A DNA stretch of 64,000 nt. It comes from Pseudomonas viridiflava (GTDB lineage Bacteria > Pseudomonadota > Gammaproteobacteria > Pseudomonadales > Pseudomonadaceae). The notes under the pieces were generated by a model. It did no database searches, was not told the DNA's origin, and saw only the letters and a list, made by a program, of their open reading frames with translations. Where the stretch lies: assembly GCF_900583165.1 (NCBI RefSeq), contig NZ_UTKY01000070.1, forward strand, positions 1 to 64,000, read 5' to 3'. Of this stretch, positions 8,521 to 20,500 are shown piece by piece; positions within the stretch are counted from its first letter, which is position 1, and each line of letters opens with the position of its first letter. The translations under genes were made by a program, and so were the position numbers.

Positions 8521-11500
8521 ATGGTCCGCTGCAAACCTACGGTTCACCGCAAAGCCCCGACAGTGTTGCGCCTCAAGCCCTTGGCCCAGGCCATTACCTT
8601 GCTGATGGTGGCGGGCAATGCCCAGGCCGCGCCGGCGTTCAGTGCCGCCTGGTTTGCCAATAAGGGCGCAACCCAGGCTTCGACGGCGGCACGGGTGAAT
8701 GCGGGGCAGGTGCCGGGGATTCCTTCGTTGAACCAGCAGGCCCAGGTCAAGCAGCAACTGGCACGCTCCATCAGCACCTTGAACACCACGGTGGCGGCGA
8801 TTGCTGCCCAGCAGGCGGCGCAGGCGGCAGGTCGGCAAACCGCGCTCGGCCAGGTGTCGACGATTCCCGACGGGCTGGGCAAGGGCGGCCTGCAAGTCGA
8901 TAACAGCCTGACTCAGGGCTGGACTAACGCCAAGAACCCCACTCAGATCAAGTCTGGCGGCAAGACCACGGTGGCCATCGAGCAGACCGCCGACAAGGCG
9001 ATCCTCAACTGGGAGACCTTCAACGTCGGGCGCAACACCACTGTGGATTTCCAGCAGCAATCCAACTGGGCCGTGCTCAACCGGGTGAACGACCCGAATG
9101 CGCGCCCCAGCGAAATCCAGGGCCAGATCAAGGGCGCCGGCACGGTGATGATCATGAACCGCAACGGCGTGGTGTTCAGCGGCACCAGCCAGGTCAATGT
9201 GCGCAACCTGGTCGCCGCTGCGGCCAACATCACCGATGACCAGTTCACCCAGCGTGGCATTTACGTGGACACCAACGGCACTCAGCCGACCTTCACCGAC
9301 GCGGCCGGTAAGGTCGAGGTGCAGCGCGGCGCGGTGATCCAGACCCGTGCACCGGCCACCTCCACCGACTCGGGTGGCTATGCCTTGCTGCTCGGCTCCG
9401 AAGTGGTCAACGCCGGCACGATCATCACTGCCAAGGGCCAGACCACTCTGGCGGCGGGCGATAGCTTTTATATCCGCAAAGGCGTCGGTACCGCCGGTAA
9501 TGAACGCTCCACCACCCGTGGCAACGAGGTCGCCACCAGCCTCAAGGCCGGTAGCACGGCGGGCAAGGTCACCAACAGCGGCCTGATCATGGCCTCGACC
9601 GGCGATATCACCCTGACCGGTCACCAGGTGCAGCAAAACGGCGTGGCCCTGGCCAGCACGTCGGTGGACACCCGCGGCACCCTTCACTTGCTCAATGCCG
9701 CCAGTGACACCACCGGCAGCGTGACCCTGGGCGAGGGCAGCACCACCGCAATCCTGTTGGACGCCAGCGGCAGCACGGCCCTCAACAGCCAGCAAGGCGC
9801 CGGCCTGACCAAGTACGACGGCCTGGCCGCCAACCTCATCACCGGTCAGTTCAACAACCTCAGCGCCGTGGCCGACCGCACCGACCAGTCCCGCATCGAG
9901 ATTGTCAGCGGCGGCACCGTGGACTTCCAGAAAGGCTCGATCACCCTGGCCACCGGTGGCCAAGTGGCGGTCAGTGCTGGTCAGCGCAGCCTGGTGCGTG
10001 ACGGGGCGATGATCGACGTGTCGGGCGCCGTCGGCGTCAAAGTGGCGATGGAAGCCAACAACATCAAAATCAACGTGCAGGGCAACGAGCAGCGCGATGC
10101 AGCGGTCAACCGTGACAGCGGGAAATTGATCAACAACGATGTGTGGGTAGATTTGCGCGAGCTGGTGTTTGTGCCGGCGGGCACCAATGGCTATGCCACT
10201 GACCGTTGGTACACCGCAGGCGGCCTGCTGGAAGTGGGTGGTTACCTCGGCACCCAAGGGCATTCGGTGGGCGAATGGATGGCCCAGGGCGGTACTGTGA
10301 CCTTTACCGGCAAGGATGTGGTGACCCAGAAGGGCGCGCAGATCAACCTGTCCGGCGGTACCGTGGATGTACAGGACGGTTATATCCAGCAAACCTGGCT
10401 CAAGGGGCCGAATGGGCGGTTGTACGAGCTGTCCAGGGCGCCGGGGGATATTCTCTATGCCGGCCTTTACAAAGGTTTTGAAGACATCAGCGCCCGCTGG
10501 GGCCAGACCGAGTACTACTACAACCCTTTGATCGCCCCGCAACGCCGCAAAGAGGCCGGTTACACCGTGGGCCGCGACGCCGGCAAGCTGGTGGTCAGTA
10601 CCTCCAGCGCGGTGCTCGAGGGCCAGGTGATCAGCGATGTGTTCCAGGGTGAGCGCCAGACCCAGGCGCCGAACATCAACCTCGACGGTTACCAGCAATC
10701 GCAGAAAGCCATGGCCCAGCGCGCGCAGCTGATCATTGGCCAATACACCCCGATCTACAACAAAACCACCGGCACCTTGCGTTACGCACTGGGGGCGAGC
10801 ACTGACCAGGTGCTGATCGATGCCAATACCCAGAAGATCGCCGAGGGCCTGGACCTCACCACTGCGCTGCCGGCGGATCGCCAAGGCACAGTGGTGCTCG
10901 ACAGTGACCAGCTCAATGGTTTTCAGCTGGGCGCGATCAAGGTCGGCGCCAAGCAGCAGATCACTGTCAATGGCGCCTTGCAGGCCGCCGACGGTGGCGA
11001 TATCACGCTGTTCGGGCCACAGGTCAGCGTCAATGCCAACCTGACCGCCCATGGCGGCAGCCTCAACGCGGGCAATATCCTCAAGCAGGTCAACCTTAAC
11101 GCGAACAATGTCGTGGGTGATGTGGTGCTGGCCGGTAGCGGACGGGTCGACGTGGCGGCGGGGGTGAAACTGGACACCACCGGCCGTTGGAACAACCTGG
11201 CATTGAACCCTGTCGGCGGGGCTGGTGTGGCGTATGTGAATGGCGGCACGGTTTCGCTGCGCAGCACAGGCAATGTGCAGTTGGCAGCGGGGAGTGTGGT
11301 GGATGCTTCTTCCGGCGCCACCCTGGGCGTGGATGGCAAACTCAGTGGTGGCAAGGGCGGCAGCGTGACCTTGGGTGCCCTGGGCGCCCTGGGGCTTGAC
11401 GGTGAGATCCGTGGCTACGGTGTGAACGGCGGCGGCACCTTGGCGTTGCAGGCGCATCGGGTGCAGATCGGCGACAGCGCCGATGCGCCGGCCGCCGACA

Positions 11501-14500
11501 CCCTGAAGCTGGCGGGTGACTTCTTCAATAAGGGCTTTTCGGCCTATGACATCACCGGCAATGAAGGCCTACTCGTCACCGACGGCACGCAGGTTGACGT
11601 CACGGTGCCGGGCTACCGCCTAGGTGCCCAGGCATTGACCCTGCCCACCGGCAGCGAGGCCGCCACGGCACTGGAGCGCTGGGATAGGCCGCTGTACCTG
11701 GAGGACTTCGCGAAGGGCGTCGTGACCCAGCGCCAGGGTGCGAGCCTAAGCCTGACGGCCGGCACTGTGGAGAGTACGGCTGCACAGTTGGCGACTACAG
11801 CCTTGACCGTGGGCCAGGGCGCGGTGATCAACGTGGACCCCGGCCAGGCTATCAACCTGCGCAGCGTCGGCCAGTTGACCCTGGACGGCACGTTGAACGC
11901 CTGGGGCGGCACTGTCAGCCTGAGTGGCTTGACCTCCGCCGCGTCCGAGGCGGTGAACGCCATTGGGCATGGCCGTTCGATCTGGCTCGGCGAGCAGGCG
12001 GTGATCGATGTCGCAGCGCGGGCCGCCACGGCGGTGGACAGCCAAGGTCGCAGCTTCGGCGTGGTGCGCAACGGTGGCAGCATCAATATCGGCGGCACCT
12101 TCGACCTGAACACAGGCATCGCCAAGGCCAGTGACCTGTTTGTGGTCGTGCGTGACGGCGCGCGCCTGGACGCCTCCGGCACCCAGGCCGTACTGAACAT
12201 ACCGGGGCAAGGCGCAGTCCGGGTCGCCAGTAACGGCGGCAGTATCACGCTGGCGTCCAATAATGGGCTCTACCTGGATGGCAGCCTTGTGGCCAAGGCG
12301 GGCGGTGCCGGTGCGGCAGGCGGCAGTCTCAACGTGGCGTTGGAGAGCCCGTATTACCAGAGAGCTGGCTTGACGGATCGTGTGCTTAACCTGCGCGAAT
12401 TGATGCTGGGCCAGGTGCATCAGCCCACTGCACTGGCGGGCAACGCCACCGATGCCGCCGGCAGCCTTGATTACGGGCATGGCCGTTTGGGCGTGGATCA
12501 GATTCGTGCGGGCGGTTTCGATAACTTGGCGCTGTTGAGCAACGGCGTGTTGAGCTTTGACGGTGACGTGAACTTGAACATGGGCCAGAGCCTTCGCCTG
12601 TACAGTCGCGGCTACGGTCTGAGTGAAAGTGCAGCGGCTGATTCGCGCATCAACCTTCGGGCGCCTCATCTGTTGCTGGCGGGCATTCTTGCCCCCGAAG
12701 AGTCAGGCAAGGAGCTTTACGTGCGGCCAGTGCCGGTGTTGCCGGCACCCTCCCAGCGGGTCACTGAGGCGCAGTTCAATGCCGATGGCGATCTGGTCGA
12801 GGTGCGCGGCAATGTCATATTCGGCAACAGCAGCCGCCTGCGCCAGGCCAATGACAGCCTCACAAACCTTGAGCGCCGAGGGTTTGACCAGGTCAACCTG
12901 ACCAGCCAGGGCGACCTGCGTTTTCTCGCCGGCACCAGCGAGAACGACGTCTTAAGCGGCGTCAGCACCCAGTTACTGACCCAGGGTGATATGTCCTTGC
13001 GGGCTGCCCAGCTGTACCCAGCCACCGAAGTGGGTGCTCGGGTCATCGCCGGCTACTTGGGCGCCGACTCCAACATCTCCCTTGGCCTGCTGTTTGATCC
13101 TTCGCGCAGCTTGACCATCGGCCGCGTCGGTACCACCGATGCACCCGTGCCCTATTCGGTGTTCGGGCGCCTGCAACTGGGGGCTGCGAACGTGATCCAG
13201 GGCGGCGTGGTGCGTGCGCCGCTGGGTCTGATCGATATCGGCAGCATGGGCAGCCAGCGCGTGCAGCTGATGCCGGGCAGTGTGACCTCGGTGAGTGGAA
13301 AGGGCCTGGTGTTGCCGTATGGCGGCACTGTGGATGGCCAGGTCTATACGTACAACGGCAAGCAAGTGGTGTTCATTGGGCAAGGCGGGTTGAATGCCAA
13401 TGGCAGCGAACTCGCGGTTGGCGTGATAGTGGGGGGCAAGTCGGTCGCTGTGCTGCCGGATGCCACCCTGGATCTTTCCGGCGGCGGTGAGCTGCTGGGG
13501 GCTGGGTTTGTGTCGGGGCGCGGTGGTTCGACGGACGCACGCTTGAACCCGCTGGTGCAATTTGGCGCCAACGGCGGGTTTGTATTGCCGGGCTTGTCCA
13601 CTAACCCGGTCTACGCGATCGTACCGGGGGTGCAGCCAGTCGCCGCGCCTGCAGGCGGTGAGGGCGGTGCGTCGGCGCCGGTGATTGGCCAGCAAATCAC
13701 CCTCGGCGCCGGCGTCCCCGGGTTGCCAGCAGGGACCTATACCCTGATGCCGTCGACCTATGCGTTGCTGCCGGGCGCCTTCCGCGTCGAGATCAACGGT
13801 CTGGCCGGCGTCGGCGGCGGGGCCACGCAGTTGATGCGCAATGGCTCGTGGTCCACCGCTGGGCACTTGTCGATCGCCAATACGGGGATTCGCGACAGCC
13901 TGGCCAGCCAGTTGATCTTGACGTCGGCGGACACCTTGCGCCGTTATTCCCAATACAACGAAACCAGCTACGCGCAGTTTGCCCGGGCTGATGCGGCGAA
14001 ACTCGGGGTGCCGCGCGCGATGCTTGAAATCGATGCCAAGACGTTGAAGCTGGCAATGCGTTCGGGTGGCGGGGCGGATGCGTTCACCTTTGAGGGCATG
14101 GGGCGTTTCGATGCAGCGGCCGGTGGTTACGGCGGCACCGTTGCTGTGCTCGACATGGGCAGGGGCGGTATTGAGGTGGTCGCGGCCGATCGAGCGGCAA
14201 CCCAGGGTTTTGGCGGGATCACCCTCAAGGCTGACAGCCTCAATGCGCTGGGCGCGTCGCGCCTGATGGTCGGCGGGATGACTGCGGTGACGTATGGCCA
14301 GTCCGGCAACTACATTACCTTGGCGACCGGCCTGAACCAGGCCAGCAGCACAGTGATCCTGCGCGAAGGCGCATCGCTGGCAGCGCCGGAAGTGTTCCTG
14401 GTCAGCACCACCGGCGAGATCGTCATGGAGCAGGGGGCGTCCATCAACACCATCGGCCAAGGCAACGCCAGCTACGATGCGCGTGACGGCTTTATCTACA

Positions 14501-17500
14501 AGGTCACGAACATGCTGGCGGTGTCCAATGGCCTGCTCAATGTGGTCGCGGGACCGAGCATCGGTGGCGAGATCAGCAAGGGCATCAGCATCGGCACTTG
14601 CAATGCTGCGCCCTGCAGCGGGCAGACCAACCTCTACTCCGAAGGCAGCATCGTGGCCCTGACCGACGCGAGCTTCTCGCTGGGAGAGCAGGTGCGCTAC
14701 GGCACGCGCCATCTCAACCTGGGGGTCAGTGCGATCAACCTGGGCAGCGCCGAAGCGTTGGCCGCTGCGGTGGCGGCAAACCAGGTGCCGGCCGGCCTGA
14801 CGTTGACCCAGGCACTGCTCGACCGCCTGCTGCGCGGCGATACCCAGTTCGGTGCGCCAGCCCTGGAAACCCTGCAACTGTCGGCCCGCGACAGCTTCAA
14901 TTTCTACGGCACTACCTCGCTCGACACCTACGACCCACTGACGGGCAAATCGCGGCTGAGCAACTTGATGATTTCCACCCCGGCCCTCTACGGTGCCGGT
15001 GGCGCGGGCGATGTGGCCAGCATTCACACCGCCAACCTGATCTGGCAAGGCGCGACCCACCCGGCAGGTGCCGTAGTAAATGGCGGTGCCGGTACCGGCA
15101 GCGGGCGGCTGGACCTCAACGCCGAGCGCATCGAGTTCGGTTATGGCGCGTTTGCCCAGCCCAGCGCCACTCAATCGTTCGATCGCCTGGCGTTGGGCTT
15201 TGCCAACGTCAATTTGAACGCCAGCGAGCGCATCACCGCCAATCACAAGGGCAGCCTGTCGGTCTATCAACAGCAGGGCGCCTATGACCCGGTCAAGGGT
15301 TTCACGTACAGCGGCGGTAACTTGAATATCCTCACGCCGTTGATGACCGGTGAAGCCGGGTCCGTCAACCGTATGACCGCCGGCGGCGCCATTGATGTGG
15401 CGGCGTCTGCTGGGCCGCGCGGTACAGCGGATGGCCAGGGCGCCGAGCTGTCGTTGAATGGCGACAGTATTCGCGTGGCCAGCGCGGTAGTGCTGCCCAG
15501 CGGCAAGGTCAGCCTGAGTGCCCGGGGTGATGTGCTGTTGACCGATGCGGCGTTGATCGATGTCGCCGGGCGTGCAATCGCCTTCAATGACGTGACGAAA
15601 TACGGCTGGGGCGGCGATGTGCTGCTCGACAGCCGTAATGGCAATATTCGCCAGGCGGCAGGCTCGACCATCGACCTGTCCGCCCGGTACAACCAGGCCG
15701 GTAAATTGCGCGCAGTGGCGGTGGATGCGGCCGGCGGGATCGTCGATCTGCAAGGCAAAATCCTCGCTGGCAGCAGTGGTTATTACGACGCTGGCGGTAC
15801 CTTGATGCCGTATCAGGCAGGTGGCGTGGAAATCCAGGCCCAGCGCCTGGGCGGCAGCGGCACCCTGGACCAGCAATTCGCCGGCCTCAACCAACGCCTC
15901 AACGCTGGTCAGGTCTTCGGTTCGCGCAGCTTCCAGCTCAAGCAGGGCGACTTGACCATCGGCAACGGCCTCAAGGCTGGCACCCTCAGCGTGTCGGTGG
16001 ACAACGGCAGCCTGAGGGTCACCGGCCTGGTAGACGCCAGCGGCGAGCGCGTCGGCAGTATCACCCTGGCCGGCAAGCAGGGCCTGACCCTGGACGGCAG
16101 CGCGGTACTCGATGCCCATGGCAGCAAACTGCGGGTGGACAGCTACGGCAAGATCATCGACTCGCCTAACCGTGCCATGGTGGTCCTCGGTTCCGGCGAT
16201 GGCCGCTTGATCCTCGCCGACGGTGCGCGCATCGACCTGCGTCATGGTACCGGCGGTGCCGCGGGCAATGACGGGCGCAATCGCGGCACCCTGGAGCTGA
16301 ACGCGCCCCGGCTGGTCAACGCCGACGGCAGCAGCAACGACATCGATATCGACGCCCGTGGCCGCCTGGCCATCGACGGCGCTCGCTCGATTACCCTCAA
16401 CGGCATGGTCACCTATGACGACGCGCCGGTGGTCACCGACCCGACGGCCAGCGGGCGGCCGTACCAACAGATCGACCAGGCCTACCTGGACGGTAAGCAT
16501 GTGCTGAGCACCGCGTTTATCAACGGTGCATTGCTCAACTCAGATTTGTTGAACAACAAACTCGCCGGGCTTAACAACAGCACTTATGCGGACGCGTTCC
16601 ACCTGCGTCCGGGTGTGCAAATCGTCAGCAACACAGCGGACGGCGACTTGGTGGTGCAGGGCGATCTCGACCTGTCTGGCTACCGCTATGCCAGCCTCAA
16701 CCCCCACAGCCAGAAAACCTCCGTGTACGGCTCCGGCGAGTCCGGCAGCCTGACCCTACGCGCCGGCGGCGACCTGAATATTTACGGCAGCATCAACGAT
16801 GGTTTCTCGCCTCCGCCGGAAACCGTGGATGACAAGGGCTGGGTATTGTTGCCCGGCAAAGACTTCAGCGGCGGCGATATCGTGGTGCCGGGCAATGGTG
16901 TGACCCTGGCAGACGGCACGGCTTTCCCGGCGGGCAGCACCTTGAACTATGACCTGCCGATCAAGGGCCTGACGGTGGCGGCGGGCACGCGGTTGCCGGT
17001 CACCGCCGTGTTGGACCAGGTATTGACGTTGCCTGCCGGCACAGTTTTAGCGGCGGCGGTGCGCGATGCGGCGGGCAATGTGCTTTATGCCGCCGGGACG
17101 TTGCTCGGCCAAGCCACCACCCTGCAAGCCGGCACCCAGTTGGACGCCGGCAGCCTGCTGACCGAGGGCACGACACTGCGGAGCATGGTCTGGCCCAAAG
17201 GCGTACCGCTGCCCGATGTTCACCTGGGGGCGTTGATGACCAGCGTGGTGTTGCTCGACGGCAGCCGCGCCTTGCCACGGGGCGCGTTGATTCCTGCGGG
17301 CACCAACATCAAGTTGCCCGACGGGGTCGATTCCATTGCGTTACGCCCGGAAGTGGCGGGGCGCCAAGGCACGTTGTGGGCGATCGCGCCGATGCTGGCC
17401 GAGGGTTCGCAGTCCTGGTCGTTGCGCCTGGTGGCGGGTGCCGATACCGAGGCGGCAGACAGCCGTATCCTGCAAGCCCATCCGCACAGTGGCGACCTGC

Positions 17501-20500
17501 GCCTGGCAGACAGTCACTACGGCATGTTCGCCAAGGACGTCCCGCTCAAGGGCGACCAGACGTGGACGGCCTACGCCGTGCAGGACTTGGCGCTCAACGG
17601 CATCACCGTGGTAGAGGGTGAGCTGATCGACCAGGCCATCGTCGATATGGTCGGGATCGACACTATTGAGAATTTCTGCAGCGCTTACGGCTCGTATTGT
17701 GTGGTCAAGGTCAACCAGCTGTGGACCGAGTCCGCTGCCCAGGAACTGTCGGACATGGGCTTCCCTGTTGCCAAGGGCGATGTGATCCAACAAAGCCTGC
17801 TGGACCAGTTGGGGGCCGGGAGCATTGCAGATTTCTGCGCCAATTCGCCGACCTATTGCTACGTGCCCAGCAGCAAGCAAGCCGCGCCGTCCAGCACGCG
17901 CTTCAGTGTGATACGCACCGGCACCGGCGACCTGGAACTCTTGAGCGCCGGCAACTTGAGCATGGACTCCCTGTATGGCGTCTACACCGCAGGTACGTCC
18001 TCCGTCGCGACCCAGGCGGGCGACCCCTACAACCAGCCGCGAAACGTGGGCAGTACCAATACCGTACTGGCCGACCCTGCCAGTGAATTCGAGAAGTTCG
18101 TCAACGGCTCTGCCGACAGCCTGTACCGTGCCTGGTATCCGGATGCAGGCGGTAATCTCACGCTGAGCGTGGGGGGCAATTTGACGGGCAATATCACGAG
18201 CCTCTCGGAAAGTACTCTTGGGCGTCCGGACACCAAGGATCGAGGTTATGACTCCACTGCGGTCGGCAATTGGTTGTGGCGCCAAGGCAGTGCGGATGTC
18301 GCCACCGGTGGGCAGGCCCAGCCCACAGCCTGGTGGGTCAACTTCGGCACTTACGTCGGCACGAATTCAGCCGACCAGATGCTTGGCTTCACCGGGTTCG
18401 GCACCCTCGGCGGTGGTGATCTGGATGTCAACGTGCGCGGCAGTGCCGGGATGCTGGACAGCCTGGCCAATAGCGCCCTCGATCCGATGTTGAACCAGCG
18501 TACCCAAGGCCTGGTGCTAGCGGTGGGCAGCACCGGCAGGGTGGCCAACGACGGCAGCCTGACACTCACCGGCGGGGGCGACTTGCGCTTGCGCATCGGT
18601 GGCACGTTAAACCCGGTGGCCAATACCGCACTCGATTCGCGTAATGGCGTGTTGGTGGACCTGCGCGGCAATGTGCAGGTGCGCAGCGGCGCGGTGGGCG
18701 GCGTCAACCTGACCTACGGCAGCATCGCCCGTGAACACAGCCCGGGTGAGACGCGGGCCTTCGACCCACTGCAAGCAACCCGTGGCACCCCCACCGGCGG
18801 CATTACCCTGGTTCCTGGCGATGCCACTTACAGCCTGGCGACAGCCGGCGATCTCGTCGTACAGGATGTACTCGATCCGGGGCGCGTGAATGTCTGGAAT
18901 AAATCTGCTTTCAGTCGCGGTGCGCAACAGGGGAGTGGGGACAGCTGGTTTACATTGTGGACAGGCCACACGGCCATCGATCTATTTTCGGCAGGCGGTA
19001 ACTTAACGCCCAATGTCAGTGGTACTGCGTCGGACTTGGCGATTGTCTATCCCTCAATTCTTCGTGCGACGGCCGCAGGCGGCAATCTCTACTATGGCCG
19101 CGCGATACGCACGGCGGCGATCGACGATGCTTACATCGCCAATCTGCTGCTCGCGCCAGGTGCCGACAGCGAGTTGCAGTTCCTGGCCCGTGACTCGATT
19201 TACGCCGGTGGCATGTTCGTCACACCATCAGCGGCCAACCCGACTTTCATGGCAACCCCTTGGCAGCCGGCTTTCGTCGGCAGCTTTGGCAGCCTGATAG
19301 TCGCCGGTGGCAATAACCTGTCGGCCAACACGGGCTTGCAGACGGAGGGTACAGGGGGCCACTCAAATCCGCGTCCTCTGTTCACCTTTGGTTCCGCGAC
19401 GGCCTCGGCGGCGGCGTACGTGCCTCATTCGCCGGCACGCTTCTATGCATTGACTGGCGACTTGGTCGGCGTCAGCAGCGGCCGGGTCATGACCTTCAGC
19501 ACGACCCCTACGCAGCCCAACTCGGGACAGGTCTGGTACGAAGGCAACGGCGCGGTATGGATGATGGCCGGGCGTGACATCGTCAGCAGCGGCAGCCTGT
19601 TCAACAATAGTCAAGGGCAGTTGAAGGAGCTCCAGACCGGCAACCTGTTCATCCACAATAACCCCAACGACATCTCCATCGTCTCCGCCGGTCGCGACAT
19701 TCTCTACAGCAACTTCCAGGTCGCAGGCCCTGGCTTGCTGGAGGTGACGGCGGGTCGCAATATCCTGATGTCCGGGCGGGACGTGGCGAGCGGTGGCGAG
19801 GTCAGCGTCACCAGCCTCGGAGCCGTCGTGGCCGGCGACAACCGCCCAGGCGCGAGTATCGTGATGCAGGCGGGTGTTGGCCCCAACGGTCCGGATTACC
19901 TGCGCTTCGTCGAGGCTTACCTGAACCCCGTCAACCTGGCGCAACCCGGCGAGTCGATACAAGGCACCAAGGTCGCCAAGACCTATGAAAACGAGTTGGT
20001 CTCTTGGCTCGCCGAGCGCTTCGATTTCACTGGCGACAGCGAGCAGGCGCTCGTTTACTACAAGGCCTTGCCCGCTGAGCAACAACGGGTGTTTGCCCGC
20101 GACGTGTACTTCGCCGAACTCAAGGCCGGCGGCCGTGAGTACAACACCGAAGGCAACGTGCGCCAGGGCAGCTACCTGCGCGGGCGTGCCGCCATCGCTG
20201 CGCTGTTCCCGGACAAGGACGTGGCCGGCAACCCGATCACCTACCAGGGCGATATCACGATGTTCGGCAGTTCCGGCGTGCACACCAACTTTGGTGGCGC
20301 GATCCAGATGCTGACGCCGGGCGGCAGCCAGACCTTCGGCATCGAAGGCGAGGCACCACCGTCGACGGCGGGGGTAATCACCCAGGGTGCAGGCGATATC
20401 CAGCTGTATTCCATGGGCAGCATCCTGCTCGGACAAAGCCGCATCATGACCACCTTCGGCGGCTCGATCATGGGCTGGACCGCCGAGGGCGACATCAATG

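Noticed and set aside
8251..11457. Minus-strand open frame of 1068 residues inside pdtA
   Set aside because: Codon-bias shadow of the real exoprotein gene: His/Gln/Val/Ala-rich, no ribosome site, no recognisable domain. The frames at 12973-16500 and 19363-21156 are rejected for the same reason.
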